DNA of 64,000 nt from Gentiana macrophylla. Its lineage: Eukaryota > Streptophyta > Magnoliopsida > Gentianales > Gentianaceae. The stretch is from NCBI GenBank assembly GCA_026214975.1, contig JAOBSW010000081.1:1-64000 (forward strand). Reading direction: 5' to 3'. Every line of letters begins with the position of its first letter. Position 1 is the stretch's first letter. The translations under genes and the position numbers were made by a program. The notes below the pieces were generated by a model. That model did not search any database, was not told where the DNA came from, and saw only the letters and a list, made by a program, of their open reading frames with translations. Positions 12,354 through 22,860 of the stretch are shown piece by piece.

Positions 12354-13651
12354 AGAAGATACATATATTGGTTCCTGGTTGTGGGAATTCAAAGCTTTGA
12401 ATGCCTCTATGATGAGGGGTTTCGAATGTTACCAACATTGATTTCTCGAGAGTTGTTATTTCGAAATGCCGAGGCGGAATGTGAGGTCGCGCCTGAAATG
12501 AAGTGGCGTGTTATGGACATGATTGATATGCAGGTACTTGAATGCGTTAGTGTTTGTCATTTGGTTGTCTGAATGGAGCTGTTGTGAAGTTTTCGATACT
12601 TGTTCTTTTCTTCTTCTTTGTATGTATGTAAATGCGAGGGCTTTTCTGTTTTTTTAGTACTCAAGCTGCACTCATATTGAATATAGCTCCTTGAAAAATG
12701 TATTACTTTCCCTGCTTTGGAGGCTTTACGTGATATAGTGGGTAAATGTCATAAAATTTGCATTTCCGGGCCATATTATGCTTCTGACTATGGCGTGATT
12801 GTTGAAATGTTATTATGAACCTAATGTGCTATTTTTTCTCATTTTTTCTCAGTCAGTGAGTGCATCATTCGGTGTTTTATTGGGGTGTTACTTTCTATCA
12901 GTCAAGAGAGTTGTCAGCATAAGGGAAAATTTATATTCCTCACCTTGGCTGAATCTCATGTACTAGGTATATTTCTCTAAAGTATTATATGCTTAGTGGC
13001 CATTTCACTGTGTCAAGTGCTGTTTTGTAGGATGAATCATTTTTCTGCTAGCTTTCTTGGCCATTTATGCTTCTTGTAGATTTAAAATGTTATTAACTAA
13101 TATTACTATGTTGCTAGGCTTACTTTTTCCCACATTTAGATGTGGATGGGAAATGAGTCTTCATGCTATTCCCCAAAAGACATCTGAAAAGTCAAGCCTC
13201 TGCTGCCTTCATGGTGATCGCAGAGAAAAATAATTCTCATTTGTGCTCTTTGATATCATCTTCAATCAATTAGTCTATTAACATACATGGAGCCTGTAGA
13301 ACAACTTACCTTTGTTTCTTTGGAGATTTAGTTTTAATTTTATTTTTTGATCCGAGTGACCTTAAAACTTGACAATCTCCTGGTATCTTCAGAGGCACGT
13401 GGTCTTCAAGAGGTACTGAAACCGAGAATCGATTCATTCGCAATACTCCGCTAAATCTGACTTGATATACTCAACGCGGATCTGAAGTTGGGGTTAAAGG
13501 GAATCTAAGAGCTCAATCCTGGCCAAGCGAGTCCAGCTTAACTCGGGGTGAAACAGGGCCTCTCGCTTTGTTTACAGAGCTGTACTTCTTGATGCTCAAA
13601 GCAGAGTGTGGGCCTTTCTCTTACCACTATAGGGTTTTTCTTGTACCAAAG

Positions 13652-14888
13652 GTACTTAACTACTAGATATTCTATGGTAGTTCATTATATTTTGCCTTTT
13701 GTAGTAGGGAAAGTTTCCATGTATTCTATTAGAGGTACAATTTCTTCTGCACTATTTTGTGTACACGAATACTTTATATGTGGATTGTATATTGCCCTCA
13801 TAAAACAATATAGCATACTATGCCCTTTATTTAACAATGGGGCTTTAAATGGATTGTCGTTGTTATATCTTCAAAATTTATAAAGCAGATCACTTTCTAA
13901 CTTGCCCACCTATCCTTATTCATCCTGACTATCTCGAGGAAACTAAGCTTTAGTGCTCATGAGGAAACTAAGCTAAATAATTATGATTGCGTGTATAAGT
14001 TGCCTAAAAATAATAAATATGGAGACATGGAAGCACCTTGTCGAAGACCCCCTAGAACTTCAAAATTATCCCACCAAAGAACCATTCAAGCTTTTGTTAC
14101 TAATATGAAGAGATTTTGTGCTTCCTGCAGTTGTGTCTTTAGGAATTCATTTTGTGTGGCAGCAAATACAATCCTCACACGCACTAAATGCTATGTGGAG
14201 TTTCCCACTTCCGATTTTCACCTCCACCACCATTCGCCAAGGCCTATGATCGTTCTTCTTATCCACTGAAGGAGGGCAGTGGAATCATAAATAGATGGTG
14301 GGTGGGTTCATATGGATTTCGCTTCCCGTCCGATTATCATCTATCGTGTTCAGGCGAGAGTCGCTTGCATTTTTCCGGCAGTCAATCTCCTTCTCCGGTA
14401 GGTTTTGGCTATGTTTTCTTCTCATATGTCTTCTTTGCTTGCCTTCTTGTATTTCGAAAGTTACGAATTTCTCGCCTTTTTGGGTTTGTATATGTCCTGT
14501 CGGCGACTTCTCCGAGAATTCTATTGTTAGCATGTGCCTTGTGGGCTTCAATTTCAGTCTATGTTTTGGATTCAGCCCTCATGATATTCAGTTGCAGAGT
14601 ATTTGCTATATCTAATTGCCCCCTATAGTCCGGACAAATGGTGTGTATTACATTGATTCCTTATGAACCAAATATTGTTTTGGCTTTTTTTTTTGTCTTT
14701 CTCAAATCTCAACCGCAATACCAAAGACTAGATTTGTTGATCTCTATTTTGTTATTTGATTTCAACCACTTCCATTTTGTTCATGAATTTGTGACCATAC
14801 TTATGGACTCGTAATTATGTTCTTTGGCATTTTGCCTTGGTTTTGAAGGTGATTATTTAAGTATTTACATTATATATATATATATATA

Positions 14889-14948
<60 letters not shown>

Positions 14949-15371
14949 AAATCTCAATTATTAACTTTTAGTGACCTTTTGGTTGATTGCGTAAATCAGA
15001 AATTCTTCGGTACTTCTTGGTCTCAACACAAAGAATGAAATACTACACACCCTTGCATTTTTAGTCAGTGTCATGTTTTGGTCACAGTGATTCATTTATT
15101 GCTTTTGCTTTTGAATATGGATATATGTGTCTCGTGAACTTCCAATGTTTGATTTCACAATTCTTGTAAATATTTAAAATGTAGAATGTGTTCAAATATA
15201 TTTTGAAGGGCTACATGACAGAGTTCCGTTTAGTTTGGTTGGGGTTGTGCTTCTTGATTTCTCTTGCTCTTCTTAATAACCAGCTTCCTTTGTATGGGAC
15301 ACTCTCCAAAATCAAAGTGTTGGCAGATATACTGCTATTTTTATATCTTCTCCGAACATTTGCTACATGTT
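13652..15371. other. AT-rich spacer between METTL13-like and STE24-like fragments
   Basis: No confident exon. A stretch at about 14280-14402 ends in CTTCTCCG before GTAGGTTTTGG and resembles a plant 5' untranslated exon with a splice donor. It could be the leader of the gene whose STE24 exons follow. A long dinucleotide repeat lies at 14870-14946. Confidence 0.35.
14870..14946. repeat. compound (TA)n(TG)n microsatellite
   Basis: An uninterrupted TA tract runs into a TG tract of roughly 28 units. Translations across it are artefacts. Confidence 0.95.
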
Positions 15372-16137
15372 CGAATTCTCGACACAATTTATGTATGTAT
15401 AACGGACTTGCCATTTTCCTTGTACTCAACTTTTGTGATTGAGGAGCGCCATGGTTTCAGCAAAGTTTGTAGACTACTTTGGTTATTGTACTTGTTAATT
15501 TGTTTTTGTCTTTGGTTATCTCCCTGATGATTCCGGTTTTCAATATTTTACCCTCAAATGGTTGTTTTGCTTTGTTGAGTAACACTGATTGTTGCCTCTG
15601 TGACAACAAACCATGTGGTTATTCTTCAGAGACATGATAAAAGGAATTGCCTTGGCTGTAGTGATCGGCCCACCGATTGTGTCTGTTATCATAGTGATTG
15701 TGCTGGTACTGCCTTTTACTTACTATTAGTTCATTTGATAAGCTCAGTAAAGGGCTGGTGTCATACGCAATTAATTCTATTCGGTCATAAAGGATTTTAA
15801 TTCAGGTTTTGTAAGCAGAAATGAGACCCTTACCTTGCTATTTACTTATAGGCATTTATGTTGGTTCTCTACCTTGTGATGATGACTCTTTACCCCATTC
15901 TGATTGCACAACTCTTCAACAAGTTCACCCCAAAGAAGTCTTCTAAAGTCAGATAGACTATAGATACACATTTTATTGTCTTTGACCTTTAATATTATAT
16001 GTCATTTTCATCTTATGTATGTATAGCTTTCTGAGGGAGAGCTAAGATCAAAGATTGAAAAGCTTGTGTCATCTCTTAAATTTCCTTTGAAGAAGTTGTT
16101 TGTTGTTCATGGATCTACAAGGTCAAGCCATAGAAAT
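15372..16137 (+). pseudogene. STE24: CAAX prenyl protease 1 (STE24/FACE1) partial gene copy
   Basis: Exons of a plant STE24 homologue, the multi-membrane-span zinc protease of the ER that trims prenylated CAAX proteins. 15372-15464 encodes an EILHTL-like remnant and TDLPFSLYSTFVIEERHGFSK before GT. 15607-15705 encodes FFRDMIKGIALAVVIGPPIV. 15748-15783 may be the short KGG-type exon. 15852-about 15936 encodes LYLVMMTLYPILIAQLFNKF. 16027-16137 encodes LSEGELRSKIEKLVSSLKF and GSTRSSHRN, then GTAAG. The next exons, including the one with zinc-binding HExxH, are absent here. The first exon lost the codons before TDLPF, and AG acceptors before two exons are missing. It is a relic or captured fragment, not a working protease. 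Confidence 0.85.
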
Positions 16138-16810
16138 GTAAGAATTCTTATCCTTTTGTTGAATGATTGAGCAATTATGTCTTTAGAAATTTCACTGCAT
16201 GGCATGATTGTTTGGAAGGTTCTACTACGCTAGCTACTTGTTTCGCAAATTAAGCGGTTTGTTCCGTCTTACTTTACCCACCCCTACCACCCAAAAAAAA
16301 AGGTTTATGAGGTTGAATCTTTTACCGTCATATGCATCAACACATTATAAAATCCAAGTAACTTTGCAAGGCTATGTGAGTATTTTATGCCTAGCCTGTG
16401 AAGTTAATGAACTACATATATTTATCTCGGGTAGGTTGCATATGTTTGCTTAGAGTTAATTCCACAAGAGAAAATACATAATTTTGTGAGATTTAATGTA
16501 TTAAACTCGCAAACTTTCTCTTATGTCGCTGCTTTTTTTGAAGTAGTGGTGGTGTTACCTCATGAAAGCACGCCAAGATAGGGCTTGCATCCTAGAGCTT
16601 TTATCACGAAAGGTCTTGTGAAGCGCTTGTTGCGGCGTCAATGGGCCCAGGAGAACCAAGTGCGGTACGCTCTAGAGTCGACAACCAAAGATATATCTCA
16701 TTTGGTCACATACGTAACATAAATAAAAGCAGTCACTTTACATACATTGCAAAGACACAAAAACCGGTCTAATCGACAACCTTGTACATTTTAAAAAACA
16801 GGCCACACTG
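16138..16810. other. non-coding DNA after the STE24 fragment
   Basis: No STE24 continuation and no transposon protein. The stretch around 16550-16720 is GC-richer and looks like repeat-derived sequence of unknown class. Confidence 0.35.
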
Positions 16811-16834
16811 CAACGCACGGTACGCCTTCCTAGT
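16811..16834 (+). other. candidate degraded Helitron 3' terminus
   Basis: CAACGCACGGTACGCCTTC followed by CTAG and T. Plant Helitrons end in CTRR before a host T, with a GC-rich hairpin built on GTGC-loop-GCAC about 10 bases upstream. Here the GCAACGC core is present but the left stem arm is imperfect. If real, this could be the end of a Helitron carrying the STE24 and METTL13 pieces. No matching 5' end was fixed. Confidence 0.25.
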
Positions 16835-16972
16835 ACATCTTTATTTGTGAAGAAAAAAAAATCTGGACGTCTTTATTTTGGAAAAAAATTAAATATAGTG
16901 TATGGTTTGTATCACGACATAGTTGATTTAAATAGCCAATAGTATGAAAAAATCATAAATCGAATTATGTGT

Positions 16973-17220
16973 TTTTTTTTCTTTTTTCTTTTTCCGCAAA
17001 GCGATCTTTTATTTCAAATCGTTGGAAAGAATTCCAAGCAAAGACAATGGATTACAAACATTTTGCGGAATAGCGTAAACTAAAACTAAAATAAGACAAA
17101 TAGCTAATCATCTAGCCTCCAAGCGAGTCGTAGATCTTTCGCTCGTTTCACCGCTTTCAAAATGAACACCTGAATTGGTGGCCTTCCCGCTGCAGTCATA
17201 GATCGCTTTATTTCGCCACA
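16973..17220 (-). mobile_element. possible truncated LINE 3' end
   Basis: A poly(T)-rich start near 16973 on the plus strand would be a poly(A) tail on the minus strand. The minus strand just upstream reads GRPPIQVFILKAVKRAKDLR..WRLDD and a stop, then an AT-rich 3' UTR. This resembles the end of a LINE ORF2. No RT motif is present, so the class is tentative. Confidence 0.35.
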
Positions 17221-17338
17221 GACAGGTGGGGTGGGCGACAATTAGAGCGGCGGGGTGGGCGACAATTAGAGCCGGCTTTTTGTTTTGCAGCTGCTACATG
17301 TACTTTTCTTCTGTAAATAATGATTTATCGAATTGTGT

Positions 17339-17368
17339 GTGTGTGAGTTTTTTTTTCTTTTTTTTTGG

Positions 17369-17399
<31 letters not shown>

Positions 17400-17405
17400 T
17401 GTGTG
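17339..17405. repeat. TG/T-rich microsatellite
   Basis: TG repeats split by a T-rich block, then a further TG run. Frames through it are low complexity. Confidence 0.9.
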
Positions 17406-18099
17406 GCTATAAATGAACATGGTCTATGGGGATGCTGGGATGACATAAAAACATTGCCGAGATAGATTTTTTTCTTCGTTACAAAAGCAGAAGAATGATC
17501 GGGCGAGGGTTCACCATCGTTAAGGCACTCGAACCCCCGCCCTTGCTTTGATACCATGAAGAAAATCAGAATACACAGATAGAAGACACTCAAATTGTTT
17601 TATAGAATCGATAAATAAAGTTTACAGTGTATTGATGACAAGATCAAGTGATAATAAAATACTTGACCACCATAAACCAATACTAGCAAGAGGACTAGGT
17701 CCACCGTAGTATAGCTATAGCGAATCAAGGTCGATCCCACAGGGAACCAATTGTGGATCATTTATATACAAACAATTAATCATTCATGCCGAGCACACGA
17801 AGGCGGTCTACGACCAACAAACGACAAGAAAAGATAAAGGACACGACTCGACACAACACATAACATACAAGTAATTAACCTCCCAATTACTATGTTATCG
17901 TTTGGATCTAGAGATTCTATATAACTAAGCTAGACTCGACAACTATTAATCCGATTCGTATCTATTTTATATTTGTGGAAATATTACAAAGATTATTTCA
18001 CAGATTCTTTGAAGTTCAAATAGGTGTCCAAAGCCTTTCGGGAGTTCGTGATGAATATTTTATACACTTTATTTAATTATAAAAGACATATTAATTGTG
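17406..18099. other. unclassified repeat-like DNA
   Basis: No coding domain. A CGAATCAAGGTCGATCCCAC block near 17725 is similar in style to sequences common in untranslated regions of plant LTR elements. The identity is open. Confidence 0.3.
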
Positions 18100-18474
18100 A
18101 TACATATAAACAATTAATATGTCAAACTCTAGTTTACTTTATGTCATAGACATATTAATTGTGAAGTTTACTTTATGTCATAGACATAGCTTTTTACTTT
18201 TACTTTTGCATGCTTGCCGCCCACATCTACATACTCAAGTGGCCGCCAAGCTAGCTTGCTAGTCTCTCTCAATTGTATCTATTTATACACCTCTCATATC
18301 AATGAATAAACTAAGTTGAAGTTTACTCTTGTGTTTATCACATTCTCAAACTCTCTTCATGGTATCGAGAGACTTCACTGAGTTCTAAAATCCATTTGCA
18401 AAACTCGGCTCTTTTCGAAAAATGTCAACATTATCGAAGTTTCATCTTCTTCATGAGACTCACATGCCTGCCTC

Positions 18475-19085
18475 GTGCCATGGGATAATCGAACACTCTT
18501 CTTTACAAATCATAAACTTGATGGTAATAATTACTTGCTATGGTCAAGGTCTATGAAAATGTATATCTCCGGCCAGGGCAAGATGGGATATCTGTCTCGA
18601 TTCCAAACTCGCCTCTTTAAACCGACCCCAAGTTTGAAGCATGGGACACAGAAAATAACCAAGTCATGACCATCCTCATGAGGTCTATGACAAAAGAGAT
18701 CGATGAGAACTTCATGATGTATGACATCGCTAAGGAAAATGGGACAATGCCGAGACCTTTACTCAAAAAGGACAATACATCCAAGTCTATGAACTCAAGC
18801 TCAAATTCAAAATTGCGAGACAAGGGGATATGTCTCAGAACTCAATACTTTAATCAACTATCTAAGGCATGGCATCACCTAGATATGTTGGAAACTCACC
18901 CTGGAATGATGTTAAAGATGTTGCACTCTTTAAAGACATTATCGAGAAAAGAGAGTATTCAAATTCCTCATCGGATGAATCCTACTCTTGATGATGTCGA
19001 GGTAGAATTCTTGCCACTAAACCTCTTCCAAATCTCAAATCCATGTTTGCCGAGGTCAAACATGAGGAAAGCAGGAGGAAAGTGA
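18475..19085 (+). pseudogene. copia gag remnant
   Basis: The first frame reads LDGNNYLLWSRSMKMYISGQ, the N-terminal copia Gag signature (L.G.NY..W...M). A second frame from 18666 continues with MTKEIDENFMMYDIAKE and LRDKGICLRTQYFNQL, matching the UBN2-type Gag body. A short frameshift separates the two. No intact zinc knuckle is seen. Confidence 0.75.
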
Positions 19086-19776
19086 TCTTTCTTTGAACCC
19101 CTCGCCGACAACCCCATCAAGGTACCGCCTGAAGGTTAATGAGACTTACAGAAGCCTACCGAGAAAGCCGGAAAGGCGTTCGTGATCATGCAAACGCACA
19201 AATCATACCAAGGACAATTGTTGGAAGCTACATGGCAAACCTACCCCCTCTAAAACCTCAAAACCAACCAGGAAAGTCAAGGCAAACTTGTCGGTGAAGA
19301 GGGAATGACAAGAAGTCAATGCTCGCTTTGTCGCCTTTAAAGCCTTTATTGCTCAAAGATCGGAAGGTAGCTCCCCCCTCGAAATGGCCACTCATGCTAA
19401 AACAGTATATTTTACTCACCTCTTAGTAATGAGACTTGGATTGTTGATTCAGGGCTTCTTCCCATATGACTAGTAATAAAAACCTTATTACCCAATATAT
19501 GCCATGCAACCAAATTCACTGCAATTAAGACTCAGCATTGATGGTTCTGCTTATGCAAAAGGTGTTGGGAAGGTTAAACTTACTAATCGATATATATCTG
19601 AGAATGTCTGTTTGTTCCAAAGTTAGATCAGAACCTTATATCTCACAAGAAACTCACTAAAGATCTGAATTGGACTGTTGTTTTTAATAAGAATCAGTGC
19701 ACATTCCAGGATCTTTCTTCTCAGGAAGTGATTGGGCAAGCTAAACCCTACTCAGGACTGTTCGTGATCAACCTGC

Positions 19777-20660
19777 TTGTCAAGACAAGATCGAAGACAG
19801 AATCGCCTCAATGACTGCACTCAAAACCTAGACAATATCATGTTATGGCATTATAGACTAGGACATCCAAGTTTTGGTTATTTAAAGTCTTTAATCCCTG
19901 AATTGTTTAAAGGATGTAATCTTAATGATCTTCAATGTGATATTTGTCAATTTGCTAAACTCACCAAATCTGTATGCTAAGTTACCTCACTTGCCCTCTT
20001 CCCTTTCACCCTAATTCACAAGTGATGTATGTGGACCTCAAGAGTGAAAAGTATAACAGGAAAAAGGTGGTTTGTAACCTTCATTGATGATCATACCAGA
20101 AACACTTGGCTGTTCTTAATGAAAGACAAACTTCTGAAGTTGGACCTATCTTCCAAGAATTTTATCACATGGTCTCCACCCAATTTGATACTAAGATCAA
20201 GATCTTAAAGACCGATAATGCTCGAATACTATGAGTCTAACCTCGTAACTTCTTGACAAACAGAGGAATTGTTCATATCAGTGAGTTGTGTGGAAACACC
20301 TCAACAGAATGGGGTTCTTGAAAGAAAGAACAGACATCTCATTGAAATACTTGGATCAATCATGTTCACTACACATGTTCCTAAATACATGTGGGGTGAA
20401 GCTATATTGACTGCAACATATTTAATCAACAGACTTCCCAGCAGAGTGTTAGGTTTCAAAACTCCTCTCCAAACCCCCGCCGACCACACACTCTGCTCTT
20501 ATCTTATTACCCAATTGCCTCCAAAGATCTTTGGTTGTACTGTGTTTGTTTATATTCATGCTCAACACGTATAAACTTGATCCTAAAGCTCATAAGTGCA
20601 TTTTCCTTGGATATGCACAAGATGTAAAAGGTTACAAGTGTTACTCTCCTACTTGAAAAG
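19777..20660 (+). pseudogene. copia pre-integrase and integrase remnant
   Basis: 19777-19980 carries LWHYRLGHPSFGYLKSLIPE and CDICQFAKLTKS, the GAG-pre-integrase zinc-binding segment. 20269-20574 carries CVETPQQNGVLERKNRHLIE, with the third catalytic residue E, and YMWGEAILTATYLINRLPS. The parts between are frame-broken (an RTWLFLMKDK-like stretch and a KTDNA-like remnant near 20210). Confidence 0.8.
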
Positions 20661-20939
20661 AAATTTTAAAATTCTATGGATGTGAAATTCTTTGAAAGGA
20701 CTCCATATTACAAACAAACCATCTTGAGCGATCCATCGATGGAAACTCGATTGAGATTGAACTAAGTCCGTTCCTCAAGAAACCATTTACCCTCGCAGAG
20801 TCCTAACCCTCGGCCAGACTCATACCCTTCAAAGATCCCGCGGATACTCACATTATCGACCCTCGGCCATCTGGCGACCCAGTAGTCTGGCCGACCCAGA
20901 GCCTCTTTGAACGTAACCTCAAAGAACTCCATCGAACCA

Positions 20940-21580
20940 GAGTCTTTGGACCTCACCTTATTGACTCTCGCCAGCCATCAAGTGGATAGCGGACCTATTG
21001 CTCTAAGAAAAGGAAAAGATCATGCACCGATCATTCTATTCATACTTATTTATCTTATGATCGCTTGTCTCCTCGCTTTGCCATGTTTACACAGACCTGG
21101 ACTCTCACTCTATCCCTAGAAATATTCAGAGGCCCTTCAAAATGATAAGTGGAAGGTCTTTGTTAAAACAGAGATGATCGCTCTCTGGATAACCATACTT
21201 GGGACCTCACAACTCTTCCCAAAGGCAAGAAAACAGATTAGAATGCAGATGGTTATTCACTATCAAATACAATGTCGATGGTAAAATTGACAAGTATAAA
21301 GCCGATTGGTAACAAGGATTCACTCAAACTTATGGCATTGACTATAAGGAAACTTTTGCACCAGTAGCAAAGCTCAACACTGTCCTTGGTGATTGCTTCA
21401 GGCCATATAGAGATTTCCTCAGTTTGCACACCTTGCCTTGAGTATGAGGATTGATAAAACCAGGGGGTACAGCAACATGTGTCACTGGTGCAAAAGTTTC
21501 CTTATAGTCAATGCCATAAGTTTGAGTGAATCCCCTTGCTACCAATCTGGCTTTATACTTGTGGAAACTTATGGCCAAAT
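20940..21580. pseudogene. copia reverse transcriptase remnant with inverted segment
   Basis: On the plus strand, about 21296-21378 reads GFTQTYGIDYKETFAPVAKL, the conserved start of the copia RT. At about 21380 the sequence flips: the minus strand of 21342-21578 repeats ARGFTQTYGIDYKETFAPV and then jumps to PPGF and KSLYGLKQSPR, skipping the intervening RT codons. The enzyme is therefore both inverted and deleted. Confidence 0.75.
21290..21562. repeat. fold-back repeat inside the copia relic
   Basis: Two arms, 21290-21365 and 21484-21562, are inverted copies of the same RT-coding sequence with a spacer of about 118 bp. They differ by only a few bases. The spacer is RT sequence in the minus orientation. 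Confidence 0.85.
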
Positions 21581-21636
21581 TGATTCACTCAAATGTGTCA
21601 TGCATGCCCATTGGAATTGTCTTACCGAGTACATCA

Positions 21637-21818
21637 CACTACAAAAAAAACACTCTATTGGTATACTAACTTTTGCCACACACATGAAAAAAGTGTGGCT
21701 AATAGCACTTGGTTAGACTATTTTGTCACGCTCATGTGGCTAAAAGTAATGATATAGCAACACTTTTTTTTGTTGTATAGCAAACAATAGTGTAGCAAAA
21801 ACTGCTTTTCTTGTAGTG
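21637..21818. mobile_element. 182-bp CACTA-type MITE
   Basis: It starts CACTACAAAAAAAAC and ends CTTTTCTTGTAGTG, short inverted ends of the CACTA superfamily. It is flanked by a 3-bp target duplication TCA (21634-21636 and 21819-21821). The interior has internal palindromic GTGGCTA/TAGC motifs and no coding capacity. It would depend on a transposase made elsewhere. Confidence 0.8.
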
Positions 21819-21979
21819 TCACTCATTTAGTTAATCTACGTGTGCCACAATAATGCATGAGTTTGGCTTTTAAAATGAACAAAATGGCGCTTTTAACCAA
21901 ATAAAAACACGTAAATATGTAATGTATCAAGAACATAATCTGCAGCCACAAAATATTACACAAATGTAGATGAGGTGTA
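21819..21979. other. short non-coding spacer
   Basis: AT-rich sequence between the MITE and a probable LINE tail. Nothing else is recognised. Confidence 0.4.
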
Positions 21980-22080
21980 AACAAATTTTTTTTTGAACAT
22001 CAATAAATATATTAATAAAATCTAGCAAAATGCTAGAAAAGTTGCAATAACTCAAACCAAATTCAAGCGCATGATAACAC
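21980..22080 (-). mobile_element. probable LINE 3' end, left piece (split by copia)
   Basis: A T9 run near 21987 on the plus strand reads as a poly(A) tail on the minus strand. The sequence continues beyond the copia element at 28089 once the target duplication AACAC is removed. The minus strand resembles the AT-rich 3' UTR of plant LINEs, ending in a polyadenylated tract. Confidence 0.4.
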
Positions 22081-22828
22081 TGTTGGTAATTTAAGTGTTA
22101 CCATGTTCATTTATGTAATCGGGGTTTAGTACAAAGATGGGTGAACTCGGAATGCTATAATATGAGTTTGGAGGTGCGGAGTGCACACTCGTATAAGTAT
22201 TTGCGAGTTTACGGATATAAATGATCAATTAATGTTCGGAAAACCACTTAAAGGACTAAAAATTCGATTTGGGAAAAACAGAGAGGGACGAGCGTCGCTG
22301 TCACCACACAGCGCCCCTGTCAGAGTTCGATCAAGGCAAAATTATGATCAGAGAGTTTCACCGTTTTTCTGGATCATACAGGCGCCCGACTGTGCTTCAC
22401 AGGCGCCCGCCTGTGGCCTTTTTTCTGCGAATGGTTGTGTCCTTTTAATGGTTTTCAACTGATTTTCCATATAATACCTTTCCAAAAGGTGTCTATATAG
22501 AAGAACGGTTTTTTACTAATATTTTTGATCATTTTAAGAGCATAGAAGACTGAATTCAATTGCTTGATCATTTTTGAGAGTCTATAACTTTCAAATAAAA
22601 CTCCATTAGTATTCTTCTCTTTTGGTTGCCTAAAAGTGAAGGGAAACGTAGTCTTATCTCACAGAAGTGTTTGTGTAACCCAAGGCATCTTATAAGGGTC
22701 AAATAACTTTTGTAGGAAAGTGTTCATCACGATTCTACGTCATATCAAGCATCCTATTTTCTGCGTTTTACGAGTTTTACTGCGTGTTGGTTGACATTGT
22801 TGTTCCTTGAAATCCACATTAAATAACA
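22081..22828 (+). repeat. 5' LTR of copia (22-28 kb)
   Basis: 748-bp LTR. It contains a perfect 8-bp-stem palindrome CACAGGCGCCCGCCTGTG at 22398-22415 and a mutated copy just upstream. Confidence 0.95.
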
Positions 22829-22860
22829 ATCTACAAAAGTTATTTTAGAATTTCTGCAAT

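Larger units (their letters stand above)
2268..13651 (+). pseudogene. METTL13: METTL13-like (eEF1A-type) methyltransferase pseudogene, split by a gypsy element
   Basis: This is a broken copy of a plant METTL13-like SAM-dependent methyltransferase; animal METTL13 methylates eEF1A. Before the insertion, about 2290-2340 encodes GDFTSKENWDQFFTI, the conserved N-terminal signature. After it, 12354-12533 starts with the SAM motif I ILVPGCGNS and ends WRVMDMIDMQ before a GT donor. Further exons: 12853-12966 (VKRV...FLTLAESHVL), 13118-about 13310 (GWEMSLHAIPQK, then MVIAEKNNSHL) and 13393-13651 (Y-S-K-S-D-L-I-Y-S, then RAVLLDAQS and FLVPKG). All introns have plausible GT/AG borders. The exon at 12853 has lost the codons between the SFDVVL-like and YLS-like parts. 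Several single-base deletions break the frame, and the C-terminal exon after FLVPKG is not found. The 9.9 kb gypsy sits exactly between the N-terminal region and motif I, so no functional product is expected. Identification is by recalled family motifs, not a search. Confidence 0.8.
18100..21636 (+). mobile_element. truncated, rearranged Ty1/copia relic
   Basis: The end of a probable 5' LTR (to 18359) is followed by a near-canonical initiator-Met PBS, TGGTATCGAGA, at 18360. Internal parts in order: gag (18475-19085), pre-integrase and integrase (19777-20660) and a reverse transcriptase remnant (about 20940-21580). Multiple stops and frameshifts occur. The RT part ends in a fold-back where the coding strand switches. 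No RNase H and no 3' LTR are seen; the end meets a MITE at 21637. This is an old copy. Confidence 0.8.

Noticed and set aside
14188..14628. 146-codon plus-strand frame
   Set aside because: Cys/Phe/Ser-rich without a recognisable domain; more likely untranslated or intronic sequence.
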